From the NCBI GenBank assembly GCA_041652155.1, contig JBAZHV010000008.1:1-45140 (forward strand): a stretch of 45,140 nt of DNA, given 5' to 3'. Below are positions 14,439 through 22,640 of this stretch, one piece after another. Both the position numbers and the translations under genes were made by a program. The stretch is from CAIMDX01 sp041652155. Lineage in GTDB: Bacteria > Patescibacteriota > Minisyncoccia > Minisyncoccales > JAQTVQ01. Under the pieces are notes generated by a model. The model searched no databases, was not told the DNA's origin, and saw only the letters and a program-made list of their open reading frames with translations. Each line of letters begins with the position of its first letter. Positions within the stretch are counted from its first letter, which is position 1.

Positions 14439-15584
14439 ATGAAGATCACACTATTAACCAAGACATTAAAAAAAGGGTTAACCATTGTAGAAAAGATCTC
14501 AGGCCGCGTTTCCACGCTGCCGATCTTAAATAATGTACTAATAGAGGCCGCGCCTAATTTTATAAAGCTTTCCACTACCGATCTGGAGCTCGGCATTGAA
14601 TGGTGGGGGATGTGCAAAACGGAAGTGGAGGGAAAAATAACCATTCCGGCCAAATTCTTTTCCCAATTAGTGGGGTCTCTTAATGACGAAAAAATAGAGA
14701 TCGAAGAAAAGAACAAAACCCTATATATCGAAACTAAAAATCACAAAACCCAAATAAAAGGTTTTTCCGCTGAAGATTTTCCTCTTATTCCGGCATTCCT
14801 TAAAGACCTTTATATTGAGATCAACAGCAAAAAATTAAAAGACGCCCTGTCGGAAGTTATCGATTTTGCCAGCCTTTCACAGGTAAGGCCGGAGATATCG
14901 GGAGTATATTTTTCTTTTACAGCCGAAGAGCTTAAATTGGTAACCACCGACAGCTTCCGCTTGGCCGAAAAAACATTGGTTTTTTCCGGTAAAAAAGAAG
15001 AATATAAAAATCTATTCAATAAAGAAGTTAATTTTATTCTGCCGCAAAAAACCGCTAAAGAATTATTGACCATTCTTTCTGAAACATCCAAGAGCACCAG
15101 AATATACTTGTCCGAATCACAGGTGATGTTTGAAACATTATTACAGGAAACAGATCATCCCGAAGTGAACTTGGTCTCCCGCCTGATCGAAGGGGAATAT
15201 CCTGCTTATCAAGAGATCATTCCAAAAGAAAGCCAAACCAAGATAACCGTGGATAAGGAGGAGTTTATCAAACAAATAAAAATTGCCAGCTTGTTCGGCG
15301 GAAAAATAAACGAAATAAAAGTTAAAGTTGATCCCAAAACAAAAGAAGTGGAAATATTAAGCCAGGACCCGGATATCGGCGAGAGCGTCTCTCATCTCCC
15401 AGCCAGAGCGGAGGGGGATAAGGCGGATGTCTCTTTTAACTGGAAGTTTGTTCTGGACGGCTTGGCTAATATTAAAAGTTCTGAAGTTTTCTTCGGCCTT
15501 CACGATAATAAAGGCCCGGCGATCCTTAAGCCTGTCGGCGATCAAAACTACCTTTATGTAGTAATGCCGATAAACCCCGACTAG
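14439..15584 (+). CDS. dnaN: DNA polymerase III beta subunit (sliding clamp)
   Basis: This 381-residue protein forms the ring that holds the polymerase on DNA. The three-domain clamp layout is visible: the first domain opens with MKITLLTKTLKKGLTIVEKI, GVYFSFTAEELKLVTTDSFR lies in the second, and the end YLYVVMPINPD is the family C-terminus that forms part of the protein-binding pocket. Length is normal. It follows dnaA after the candidate origin gap and is followed by a terminator. High confidence. Confidence 0.95.
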   Translation: MKITLLTKTLKKGLTIVEKISGRVSTLPILNNVLIEAAPNFIKLSTTDLELGIEWWGMCKTEVEGKITIPAKFFSQLVGSLNDEKIEIEEKNKTLYIETKNHKTQIKGFSAEDFPLIPAFLKDLYIEINSKKLKDALSEVIDFASLSQVRPEISGVYFSFTAEELKLVTTDSFRLAEKTLVFSGKKEEYKNLFNKEVNFILPQKTAKELLTILSETSKSTRIYLSESQVMFETLLQETDHPEVNLVSRLIEGEYPAYQEIIPKESQTKITVDKEEFIKQIKIASLFGGKINEIKVKVDPKTKEVEILSQDPDIGESVSHLPARAEGDKADVSFNWKFVLDGLANIKSSEVFFGLHDNKGPAILKPVGDQNYLYVVMPINPD

Positions 15585-15611
15585 CCAACCATTAATAAAC
15601 AGTTTTTCCAC

Positions 15612-15648
15612 AAGCCGTCCATTTGTATAGACAACCGGACGGCTTTTG
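15612..15648 (+). terminator. terminator of dnaN
   Basis: AAGCCGTCC (15612-15620) and GGACGGCTT (15637-15645) form a 9-bp stem, followed by TTTTG. A DnaA-box-like TTTTCCACA (15604-15612) lies next to it. Confidence 0.75.
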
Positions 15649-15688
15649 ATAAAATAGAGGTATAAATTATTAACACTTATCCAGCATA

Positions 15689-15823
15689 ATGTCTGTCCTT
15701 CAAAATAAATATATCAAATGGTCTTTTTTCCTGCTTTTTGCGGACATCTTGATCTCTGCGGGCTTGTTGCTCTGTTTTTACACCCTCCTTTCTTTTCCTC
15801 TCGTTCTTTCTTTCTTATCGTAG
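15689..15823 (+). CDS. possible small membrane protein
   Basis: A 44-codon frame from ATG 15689 to TAG 15823 lies between the dnaN terminator and a second terminator at 15860. The product has a short basic start (MSVLQNKYIKWS) and one long hydrophobic stretch from about residue 12 to the end, as in a single-helix or hairpin membrane protein. TTATCCAGC, similar to a DnaA box, lies 8 nt upstream. There is no clear promoter (a TTGATA is 40 nt upstream) and no Shine-Dalgarno. Family unknown; the flanking terminators make a real transcription unit plausible. Confidence 0.45.
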   Translation: MSVLQNKYIKWSFFLLFADILISAGLLLCFYTLLSFPLVLSFLS

Positions 15824-15859
15824 GGGCAACAATAAATTAGTTGATAATGTTTTCATTCA

Positions 15860-15883
15860 AAAACCCGCCGATCGGCGGGTTTT
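15860..15883. terminator. bidirectional terminator
   Basis: A 24-bp perfect palindrome, AAAACCCGCCGA/TCGGCGGGTTTT, between convergent genes (small membrane protein on plus, PBP1A on minus). Confidence 0.8.
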
Positions 15884-15897
15884 AAACTGGGCGATAT

Positions 15898-17886
15898 TTA
15901 TTGAGTCGCTGGGGCTGAGGCGTCGGTTGATGTCGGCGCGGTTGAGGTGGAAGCGGCTTCAGGGATAACTATCGGTTTGTCGTACTTGGCCAAACCTGAA
16001 AGCATTGTGGCGCGCCATATGGGGCCCGCCAGCACCTCGCTGATCTTTGTTGCGGAGCTGCCATCGTTATTTCCGACCCACACGCCTACGGCGATACTGG
16101 GGGTGAATCCGACGGTCCATCCGTCTTTGTAATCTTGGGTTGTCCCTGTTTTTACCGATACCTTGTAATTTTCAAAATAAAGATTGGATCGGGGCCCGAA
16201 TACCGGAGTTCTGGCGGCGTTATCGGAAAGAACGTCGCTCATCATATCGCAGACGCTTTTTTCCAAAACTTTTTTAGGAGTGATCTTTCGTTCATAGATG
16301 ACGTTTCCGTTGGAGTCTTCTATTTTTGATATGGCGGCCGGGGGGATCTGATACCCGCCGTTGCCAAAAACACTATAAGCTGAAACCATGTCTATCAGCC
16401 GGACCTCTCCTCCTCCTAAAACCAGAGGCAGTCCGTAAAAAGAGGCGGGGCGATTAAGAGTGGTAATGCCCATTGCTTTGGCAAGGGCGATGCTGTCTTC
16501 CAGCCCGGCCATATCTCTTAAAACTTTCAGCGCGGGAATATTCAAGGACTGGGCCAGCGCGTTCCTTAAAGTGATCGCTCCCCGGAAATAACCGTCATAA
16601 TTTTGGGGGACGTAGTGCGTCCCTCCAAAAGAACCGAAATCGGTCAGTTCATCCACTACGATTGTTTGGTCCGTGAACCCTTTTGTAAATGCTTCCGCGT
16701 AAACAAAGGGCTTAAATGAAGATCCCGGCTGGCGCAAACCCAGAGTGGAGACGTTATAATCCGGAACGAATTTACAGGTAGATTTAGGATTACAGCCTTC
16801 CGGATAGTTGCTGCCGTCGGGATTGGCCGAGCCGACCATTGCCAGTATTTCTCCGTTTTTAGGGCTGATCGCGATCAGAGCGCCGTTGTAAGAGTTGAAC
16901 GCTTTGTTTTTTTCAACACCGTCTTTGACGGCTTTTTCAGCTGTTTTTTGCAGATCATAATCCAAGGTGGTGTAGATCCTCAACCCCTTGGTTTGCAGAA
17001 AATCTTCTCCGTATTCTTTCTCCAGCTGCTGGTTCACATAGCTCGTGAAGTGGGGGGCCAGGGTTTTTGCCAGGCTGTTAAATTCTAATTCTTCTTTTTT
17101 GGCCTCATCGGCTTGTTGTTGAGTGATATATCCTTCTTCGGCCATGCGGTTCAAAACATAATTTTTTCTGTTTAAAAGAATGTCGAGATGGTCGCCGTAA
17201 GGGCTGTAATAGCTGGGAGCTTGGATGATGGCCGCCAGCAGCGCCGCTTGAGCCAGGTCCACTTCCGAAAGGGGCTTGTTAAAATAGGTTAAAGAAGCTT
17301 CTTGGGCTCCGTAAATATTTATGCCGAAAGGCACCTGGTTTAAATACCATTCCAATATTTGGTTTTTGGAATATTTATTTTCGAACTCGATTGCCAAAAC
17401 CGCCTCTTTGATCTTCCTTTCAAATGTCTTTTCGTTGCTAAGCATCGATGAGCGTATCAGCTGCTGGGTGATGGTCGACGCCCCTTGGCTTGCTCCGGTC
17501 GTTATGTCGATCTTTAAAGCTCTTAGCACTCCTTTCAGGTCAATGCCGTTGTGCTGGTAGAATCTCGAATCTTCGGTCGAGATCACGGCATTTTTTAATA
17601 TATCCGGTATCTTGTCGAGGGTCAGATAAGTTCTTTTTTCTTCGCTGTAAATACTGGATAACAATATCTTCCCGGTCCGGTCGTATATTTTGGTCGATTG
17701 ATTGAGCTGGTTTTCGCTGAATTTTTCGGGCCGGGGAAGGTCTTTGATATAGAAGAAAAAAATAGCGGCGATGCCTGCCGCGCCGAGAAGAAATAATATG
17801 CCAAAAATTTTTAAAGTGAAAAGCAGGCCTTTGCCCAAGGCATGGAATGTTTTATAAACCTTTAGAGATCTTTTTCTTTGAACCAT
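15898..17886 (-). CDS. pbp1A: penicillin-binding protein 1A-type (transglycosylase/transpeptidase)
   Basis: This 662-residue bifunctional peptidoglycan synthase has an N-terminal cytoplasmic basic stretch and one membrane helix (about residues 18-45). The GT51 glycosyltransferase domain follows, with STEDSRFYQHNGID (catalytic Glu) and GASTITQQLIRS. The transpeptidase domain carries SxxK in RQPGSSFKPFVYAE, SLN in LAQSLNIPAL and the KTGT box in SVKTGTTQDYKDGW. A Ser/Thr/Ala/Pro-rich tail ends the protein. It acts at the outer face of the cytoplasmic membrane. It is a single-gene unit between the palindromic terminator at 15860 and a repeat-bearing gap. High confidence. Confidence 0.95.
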   Translation of the reverse strand: MVQRKRSLKVYKTFHALGKGLLFTLKIFGILFLLGAAGIAAIFFFYIKDLPRPEKFSENQLNQSTKIYDRTGKILLSSIYSEEKRTYLTLDKIPDILKNAVISTEDSRFYQHNGIDLKGVLRALKIDITTGASQGASTITQQLIRSSMLSNEKTFERKIKEAVLAIEFENKYSKNQILEWYLNQVPFGINIYGAQEASLTYFNKPLSEVDLAQAALLAAIIQAPSYYSPYGDHLDILLNRKNYVLNRMAEEGYITQQQADEAKKEELEFNSLAKTLAPHFTSYVNQQLEKEYGEDFLQTKGLRIYTTLDYDLQKTAEKAVKDGVEKNKAFNSYNGALIAISPKNGEILAMVGSANPDGSNYPEGCNPKSTCKFVPDYNVSTLGLRQPGSSFKPFVYAEAFTKGFTDQTIVVDELTDFGSFGGTHYVPQNYDGYFRGAITLRNALAQSLNIPALKVLRDMAGLEDSIALAKAMGITTLNRPASFYGLPLVLGGGEVRLIDMVSAYSVFGNGGYQIPPAAISKIEDSNGNVIYERKITPKKVLEKSVCDMMSDVLSDNAARTPVFGPRSNLYFENYKVSVKTGTTQDYKDGWTVGFTPSIAVGVWVGNNDGSSATKISEVLAGPIWRATMLSGLAKYDKPIVIPEAASTSTAPTSTDASAPATQ

Positions 17887-17975
17887 ATACTTTAATATAC
17901 ATTGTAACGGGGCGGTGATAAAGAGTGGTTGAGGCGCAAAACAATAGCTTGGATGGAATTTTCAATTTACAATTT

Positions 17976-17999
17976 TTCCTGCCTGCCGGCAGGCAGGAA
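17976..17999. repeat. REP-like palindrome, copy 1
   Basis: TTCCTGCCTGCC/GGCAGGCAGGAA is a perfect 24-bp palindrome followed by TTTTCAATGAA. The same core and flank recur at 34226 and the core at 41193. The rest of 17887-18168 contains no gene. Confidence 0.8.
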
Positions 18000-18021
18000 T
18001 TTTCAATGAAATTACAATGAC

Positions 18022-18040
18022 CCAATGTTCCAAACATTGG
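18022..18040. repeat. short inverted repeat in the PBP-tyrS gap
   Basis: CCAATGTT (18022-18029) and AACATTGG (18033-18040) form an 8-bp hairpin. A related but degenerate form (CCAATGCTCCAAACAT) follows the palindrome at 34226, so it belongs to the same repeated unit. Confidence 0.5.
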
Positions 18041-18100
18041 AAATTTTATTGTTCCAAGGAGAGTTTTTAGTCCTTATTTTGAGATTTACGATCCCTCCCG

Positions 18101-18150
18101 GCATTTTTACAAAAACCTTCTTTTAGGATAAGCTTAGAAGGTAAAAATGC
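18101..18150 (+). promoter_or_regulatory. hairpin in the tyrS leader
   Basis: GCATTTTTA (18101-18109) and CCTTC (18116-18120) pair with GAAGG (18137-18141) and TAAAAATGC (18142-18150), giving a 14-bp stem with a 6-nt bulge and a 16-nt loop. It ends 18 nt before the tyrS ATG. There is no T-run after it, so it is not a classical terminator, and no T-box sequence was seen. Confidence 0.4.
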
Positions 18151-18168
18151 TAAGAAATTAATACAAAT

Positions 18169-19383
18169 ATGGATAACCAAACCAAGGAAGAAAAGATAAA
18201 AGAGATACTGGCCAGGGGAGTGGAACAGGTCGTAGACCAAAAACATCTAGAAGAAGCTTTGGCTGGGAAACCGATCAATGTTAAGTTCGGTAACGATCCA
18301 ACCGGCCCTAAGATCCATCTGGGCAGAGCCAGCGCATTCCTTAAATTAAGAGATCTCCAAGAGCTTGGACACCAGATCATCTTCATTATAGGAGACTTTA
18401 CCGCGCAGATAGGAGACGCTTCGGACAAAACCGCCATGCGCCAGCCTCTCTCCGAGGAGAAGATAAAAGAGAACATGGCCGGTTATTTGCCTCAAGTTGG
18501 CAAAATATTGGACATGGACAAGGTCAAAGTCTATTACAACGGCGAGTGGCTTAGCCGTTTGACCGCGAAGAACGTTTTTTTGATCGCCCAGAATTTTACG
18601 GCCCAGCAGATGATCCAGCGCCGGAATTTTAAAGAAAGATGGGAGCAGGACAAGCCGATAGGCTTTCACGAATTGCTGTATCCTCTTTTTCAGGGGTATG
18701 ATTCCGTGGCCATCAGATCCGATCTCGAGGTGGGCGGGTATGACCAATTGTTCAATATCCAGACGGGCCGGGATGTCCAGAAATTTTTTGGCCAGAAGCC
18801 TCAGGATATAATGGCTTTGAAGATGCTTAATGGTTTGGACGGCCGTAAAATGTCGACGAGCTGGGGCAACGTGATCAATATAACCGATGAGCCCAATAAA
18901 ATGTACGGCTTGATAATGTCGATGCAGGACGAGTCGATGTTCGATTATTTTGAGGCGTGCACGCGGATACCCATGTCCAGGATCGCCGATCTTAAAAAAG
19001 CTTATCAAAAAGACGAGATCAATCCCCGGGACATTAAAAAAGAGCTGGCCAGAGAGATCGTTTCCCTTTTTCACGGTAAAGAAGAGGCTCTTTCGGCTGA
19101 GCAGGAATTTGAAAATGTTTTTAAAGAGGGAAAGCTCCCCGCGGATATCCCGTTGAAGGCGATAGCCCAAGATGAAATGGGGATATTGGATTTGCTGGCG
19201 GAGCTGGATTTGGCCGATTCAAAATCGGAAGCCAAACGGTTGGTCCTGCAGAACGGCGTGAAGATGGGGTTCGAAGAAGGAAAACTTGAAGTGAAAAGCG
19301 ATTGGCAGGAATCTATCAAAATGGAAGAAGGGCTGATCGTGCAGGTGGGAAAAAGGAACTTTGCGAAAATAAAAAAGCCCTAA
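18169..19383 (+). CDS. tyrS: tyrosyl-tRNA synthetase
   Basis: This 404-residue class I synthetase charges tRNA-Tyr. The HIGH motif appears as PKIHLGRAS (near residue 48) and the KMSKS loop as GRKMSTSWGN. The Tyr-binding region includes GYDSVAIRSDLEVGGYDQ. The C-terminal part (about residues 335-404) is an S4-like RNA-binding domain (DLADSKSEAKRLVLQNGV). Lys is retained at the first and Ser at the last KMSKS position, with Thr replacing the second Lys. Its stop overlaps the stop of ruvC on the other strand by 3 nt. High confidence for the family. Confidence 0.95.
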   Translation: MDNQTKEEKIKEILARGVEQVVDQKHLEEALAGKPINVKFGNDPTGPKIHLGRASAFLKLRDLQELGHQIIFIIGDFTAQIGDASDKTAMRQPLSEEKIKENMAGYLPQVGKILDMDKVKVYYNGEWLSRLTAKNVFLIAQNFTAQQMIQRRNFKERWEQDKPIGFHELLYPLFQGYDSVAIRSDLEVGGYDQLFNIQTGRDVQKFFGQKPQDIMALKMLNGLDGRKMSTSWGNVINITDEPNKMYGLIMSMQDESMFDYFEACTRIPMSRIADLKKAYQKDEINPRDIKKELAREIVSLFHGKEEALSAEQEFENVFKEGKLPADIPLKAIAQDEMGILDLLAELDLADSKSEAKRLVLQNGVKMGFEEGKLEVKSDWQESIKMEEGLIVQVGKRNFAKIKKP

Positions 19384-19886
19384 TCCAGCTCTTCGAAAAA
19401 TTTCAGGTTATTGCTTCCGCAAATAGCAGCTGCCAAAGCGTCCGCCGCATCGTCGGGTTTTGGCAGCTCTTTTAATTTCAGAAGAAGCTTTACCATTTTT
19501 TGGACTTGAGCTTTTTCCGCCCGGCCGTAGCCGCAGACGTTGATCTTTATCTGCAGGGGAGTGAACTCTTGGATGAGGATATTTTTTTTGGCGGTTTCCA
19601 GCAAAATAACCCCGCGCGCCTGGCTGACGGGCAAAGCGGTTTTTAAATTTTTAAAAAAGAAAAGGCTTTCAATGACCACCGATTGAGGCTTGTGCTTGTT
19701 CAGCAGCCCGACCAGCTCGGAGCTGATCTGAACCAGTCTTTGCGCCGTTTCTATTTTCGGACTGGTTTTAATGACGCCGTATTCTATACAGGTCAATTTC
19801 CTTTCTCTTTTGCCCTTTAAGGTTTCAGCCTCAAGAACACCGTATCCGGTGGTGGCTGTGCCTGGATCGATGCCCAGAATTATCAT
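19380..19886 (-). CDS. ruvC: Holliday junction resolvase RuvC
   Basis: This nuclease resolves Holliday junctions with RuvAB. The ATG at 19886 (MIILGIDPGTATTGYG) is preferred; a TTG at 19898 would place the start inside a terminator hairpin. It has 168 residues. The catalytic acids are visible: Asp in GIDPG, Glu in VVIESLFF, and the pair in PKPDDAADALAAAI. GYGRAEKAQVQKMV is a family motif. yebC lies upstream on the same strand, its frequent partner. ruvB (21453) and ruvA (34386) are elsewhere in the window, so the complete RuvABC set is present but dispersed. Confidence 0.95.
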   Translation of the reverse strand: MIILGIDPGTATTGYGVLEAETLKGKRERKLTCIEYGVIKTSPKIETAQRLVQISSELVGLLNKHKPQSVVIESLFFFKNLKTALPVSQARGVILLETAKKNILIQEFTPLQIKINVCGYGRAEKAQVQKMVKLLLKLKELPKPDDAADALAAAICGSNNLKFFEELD

Positions 19887-19892
19887 TGTTGA

Positions 19893-19920
19893 AGGCAAAC
19901 CGCCGGTTTTGTCCGGCGGC
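19893..19920 (-). terminator. hairpin between yebC and ruvC
   Basis: On the minus strand CCGCCGG (19919-19913) pairs with CCGGCGG (19906-19900) over a 6-nt loop, followed by a short TTTG tail. The tail is weak, so it may attenuate rather than end transcription into ruvC. Confidence 0.5.
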
Positions 19921-19932
19921 TTGAATAATGAT

Positions 19933-20667
19933 CTAGAATTTTAAATTAGAGAAAGCTTGAGTGATGTCGTCGTTAGCTTCCAGGTCCTCCAGAAGTTTTT
20001 GGTTGGCGTTTTGGGTTTTTTCATCCGCCTCGACTTCTTCTTTGGCGAACCAGCCCAGGGAAGACTCCTCGGGCTTTATACCCTTGGCCTCAAGCGCTTT
20101 TTTCACTTGGTCAAGCTCTTCGGCTTTGGTATAAACTTCCAAAATATCGTCATCTGTCCAGCTTGTGTTTTCCGCGCCGGATTCGATGGTCTCCATCTCC
20201 AGATCGTCTTTGCTCTGATGCTCGGGGGTTTGGCTTTTCGGGTCTACGATCATATACCCTTTGTGCTCGAACATCCAGCGGATCGCTCCTTCATTGACCA
20301 ATTTTCCGTTATTTTTGTTCATCACGATCCTCGCTTCGCTTAAGGCGCGGTTTTTGTTGTCGGTGATGCCTTCCGCGATTATGGCTATTCCGCCCGGCCC
20401 GTAGGCTTCGATGGAAAATTCTTCCAGCATTGCGCCGGGCAGCTTGCCCGCTCCTTTCAGGATGGCGCGCTCAATGTTTTCGCGCGGCATATTAAGCTCG
20501 TGGGCTCTGTCTATGGCCGCCTTTAACTTTGCGTTGGTATCCGGGTTGTCTCCGGTTTTAGCCGCGATAGAAACTTCTCTGGCTAGTTTAGAAAAATTTG
20601 CGCTGCGCTGCGCGTCCGCTAATCCTTTTTTGTGTTTTATGCCTGCCCAATGGGAATGACCACTCAT
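19933..20667 (-). CDS. yebC: YebC/PmpR family protein
   Basis: The start at 20667 (MSGHSHWAGIKHKKGLAD) matches the family N-terminus; a 5-codon longer frame from 20682 exists. The 244-residue protein has the three-part YebC layout: a helical N-terminal domain with the SGHSHWA..KHKK signature, then two alpha/beta domains (EAYGPGGIAIIAEGITDNKNR is diagnostic). Family members bind DNA or act on translating ribosomes at proline-rich stretches. It lies directly upstream of ruvC. The function in this organism is inferred from family. Confidence 0.93.
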   Translation of the reverse strand: MSGHSHWAGIKHKKGLADAQRSANFSKLAREVSIAAKTGDNPDTNAKLKAAIDRAHELNMPRENIERAILKGAGKLPGAMLEEFSIEAYGPGGIAIIAEGITDNKNRALSEARIVMNKNNGKLVNEGAIRWMFEHKGYMIVDPKSQTPEHQSKDDLEMETIESGAENTSWTDDDILEVYTKAEELDQVKKALEAKGIKPEESSLGWFAKEEVEADEKTQNANQKLLEDLEANDDITQAFSNLKF

Positions 20668-20724
20668 AGTTTTCTTTGCCACGCCGCGGCTCCAACAAGA
20701 GCGCAGACGGGTTATTATTACAAT

Positions 20725-21486
20725 TTATTTTTGATCTTTTAAATTTCTTTTGAGATATAAGACGATTATACCGCTTAAGGCCGCAAATCCAAAAGCCGAT
20801 AATTCTGATCTTGGGCTTATGCCTTTAAGACTCCCTGCTTGATCGCTGATGCTGGCGCCAAGACCGGTCTTTATTCCCGCAGGGTCTTTTTTTGCCTCGG
20901 CTGGTAGATCGGGCGCGGAAACGGTCTTTTCCTTCTCGGGCGCCCCTAAGCTATTTTGAGCTTTCGGCGTTCCTCCCGGAGCCAAGCTGGTCTGCCAATT
21001 GGCGGCAACGTTGCCTTGGTTTTCGGGAGATACCCTTTCCATGGTTTGTTTCGTGCCGTTGTCTCCGCTGAACCAGCCTTGAGAACAGTCTATTTGATCT
21101 GCCAAGTTCCTATTCTTGTCGTAAAGTTTAATATCCAGCCCTTTGTTGGGCATGGCTCCTTTGAATATTTGGTCGGCAGCTATATCGGGCAGGGTTTGGT
21201 CGCTCGTTCTTTCTAAAAGGTAAAAACCCTTTGCAGGGATCGTTCCGGTCAGTTTTATCTTTAAAGAATCCGAGCTTTCCAAGCTCCAGTTCATTAAATT
21301 TATACCATAATTAGCATAATTGTAAAGCTCTATCCACTCTTTTGAGGCTGACAGTCCATTGCCCATCCAGGCAATCTCATTGATCACCACGGCCGGCTTT
21401 AAAGCCTCGGCGCCATAGGCTCCGATCGGACATCCGGAGAGTAAAAGACAAGTTAAAGCAAAAAGGACCGCTGATTTTCTTGCCAT
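20725..21486 (-). CDS. exported lamin-tail domain protein with C-terminal anchor
   Basis: This 253-residue protein has a signal peptide (residues 1-26; a lipobox-like LLSGC around residue 19 may make it a lipoprotein). The lamin-tail domain (about residues 32-140) contains VVINEIAWMGN, KEWIELYNYANYGINLMNW and KGFYLLERTSD. A Pro/Glu/Lys linker leads to a C-terminal helix (about residues 228-245) followed by a basic tail. Bacterial LTD proteins are surface-exposed, often tied to nucleases or cell-surface adhesion. Its start overlaps the end of ruvB by 34 nt. Confidence 0.8.
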   Translation of the reverse strand: MARKSAVLFALTCLLLSGCPIGAYGAEALKPAVVINEIAWMGNGLSASKEWIELYNYANYGINLMNWSLESSDSLKIKLTGTIPAKGFYLLERTSDQTLPDIAADQIFKGAMPNKGLDIKLYDKNRNLADQIDCSQGWFSGDNGTKQTMERVSPENQGNVAANWQTSLAPGGTPKAQNSLGAPEKEKTVSAPDLPAEAKKDPAGIKTGLGASISDQAGSLKGISPRSELSAFGFAALSGIIVLYLKRNLKDQK

Positions 21487-22469
21487 TTGATGTTTAGATG
21501 GTCATAAGCTAACTTGGTGGCCACGCGGCCTTGGGTTGTGCGTTCTATCAAGCCCAGCTGCATTAAATAGGGTTCGTAGAGGTTGAGGATGGTGTCTTCT
21601 TCTTCCGCCGAGGCTGCTGCCAAAGATCTTATGCCTACCGGCCCCCCGTCGAATTTGTTGATCATTATTTCCAGCAACCTTCGGTCCGAAGGGCCAAGGC
21701 CCATCTCGTCTATCTCTAAAAATCCCAAAGCGCTTTTCACGATATCTTTGGTCACTACGCCTTTTCCTTCGACTTGGGCGAAATCGCGCACTCTTTTTAA
21801 GAGGTTGTTGGCTATGCGGGGAGTGAAGCGGGAGCTTTTTGCCAAAATATCCAGCGCGAACGGTTCTATCCGTATCCCTAAGATGTCAGCGGATCTTTGG
21901 ATGATCCTTTCCAGTTCCATTTTTTCGTAAAAGTTCAATTGGAAAACTCCCCCGAACCTGCTGCGCAGGGGAGGGGAAACCATCCCTACGCGGGTGGTCG
22001 CTCCGATCAACGTGAAGCGGGGAAGTTCAAGCTCCAAAGTTCTTGCCATCGGTCCTTTGCCGATGATGATGTTAAGCTTGAAATCTTCTATCGCCGGATA
22101 GAGATACTCTTCAATGGTTTTGCAAACGCGATGTATCTCGTCAATGAAAAGAATGTCTCCTTCCCCCAAATTGGTCAGAAGGGCCGCGAGGTCTCCGGTC
22201 TTCTCTATCGCTGGACCGGAAGTAACCTTTATGTTAGAATCGAGCTCTCTGGCAATAAGATAGGCTAGGCTGGTTTTTCCAAGCCCGGCATTGCCATAAA
22301 AAAGAAGGTGATCTGGAGCCTCGTTTCGTTTTTTTGCGGCGTCGATCATCACTTTTACGTTCCTTTTTATCTTTTCTTGCCCAATATAATCCTGCCAGGC
22401 TTGAGGCCTTAAAGTTGAATCGATTTTTTCATCTGGTTCGTCGATTGGCAGGTTACTCTTGACAGACAT
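21453..22469 (-). CDS. ruvB: Holliday junction helicase RuvB
   Basis: This 338-residue AAA+ motor drives branch migration with RuvA. It begins TLRPQAWQDYIGQEKIK, the family signature. Walker A is GNAGLGKTSL, Walker B ILFIDEIHR, followed by GATTRVGMVSPPLRSRFG with the Arg finger and sensor. A C-terminal winged-helix domain (DGGPVGIRSLAAASAEEEDT) completes it. It reads towards the lamin-tail gene with a 34-nt overlap. The plus-strand promoter of the nearby ncRNA lies across its start codon. Confidence 0.96.
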   Translation of the reverse strand: MSVKSNLPIDEPDEKIDSTLRPQAWQDYIGQEKIKRNVKVMIDAAKKRNEAPDHLLFYGNAGLGKTSLAYLIARELDSNIKVTSGPAIEKTGDLAALLTNLGEGDILFIDEIHRVCKTIEEYLYPAIEDFKLNIIIGKGPMARTLELELPRFTLIGATTRVGMVSPPLRSRFGGVFQLNFYEKMELERIIQRSADILGIRIEPFALDILAKSSRFTPRIANNLLKRVRDFAQVEGKGVVTKDIVKSALGFLEIDEMGLGPSDRRLLEIMINKFDGGPVGIRSLAAASAEEEDTILNLYEPYLMQLGLIERTTQGRVATKLAYDHLNIKWQENQRSFLL

Positions 22470-22487
22470 TTTGAATTGTGTTATATT
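22459..22487 (+). promoter_or_regulatory. promoter of the structured ncRNA
   Basis: TTGACA (22459-22464), 17-nt spacer, TATATT (22482-22487): a strong sigma-70 type promoter pointing towards 22494. No plus-strand protein gene follows, which argues for a non-coding transcript. Confidence 0.75.
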
Positions 22488-22493
22488 GGGATA

Positions 22494-22640
22494 GTCAAAG
22501 AAACAACTTCTAGACTGGGGGTAGGGATTTCTCTCGATTTGGACAATCTGGATTCGTCTGGGTTGCTCCTCAGAGAAATTCTGCGCCTTAGTGTAAGCCT
22601 ATACTAAAGTCCCCCAGTCCAGGCGTTGTTTTTTTGTTTT
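22494..22640 (+). ncRNA. structured RNA with own promoter and terminator, candidate 6S-like RNA
   Basis: The predicted transcript is about 145 nt. The ends pair: AACAAC (22502-22507) with GTTGTT (22625-22630), and GACTGGGGG (22513-22521) with CCCCCAGTC (22611-22619). An apical stem forms from ATTTCTCT (22527-22534) and AGAGAAAT (22572-22579). The 3' side of the bubble between them has a small hairpin (22588-22607, with a G-U pair possible only in the plus-strand RNA). A T-run (22629-22640) ends it. Closing stem, central bubble with 3'-side hairpin and apical stem are the layout of 6S RNA, which binds RNA polymerase. Primary sequence was not recognised, and no SRP RNA core (GGUCCGGAAGG) is present. 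Confidence 0.6.
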
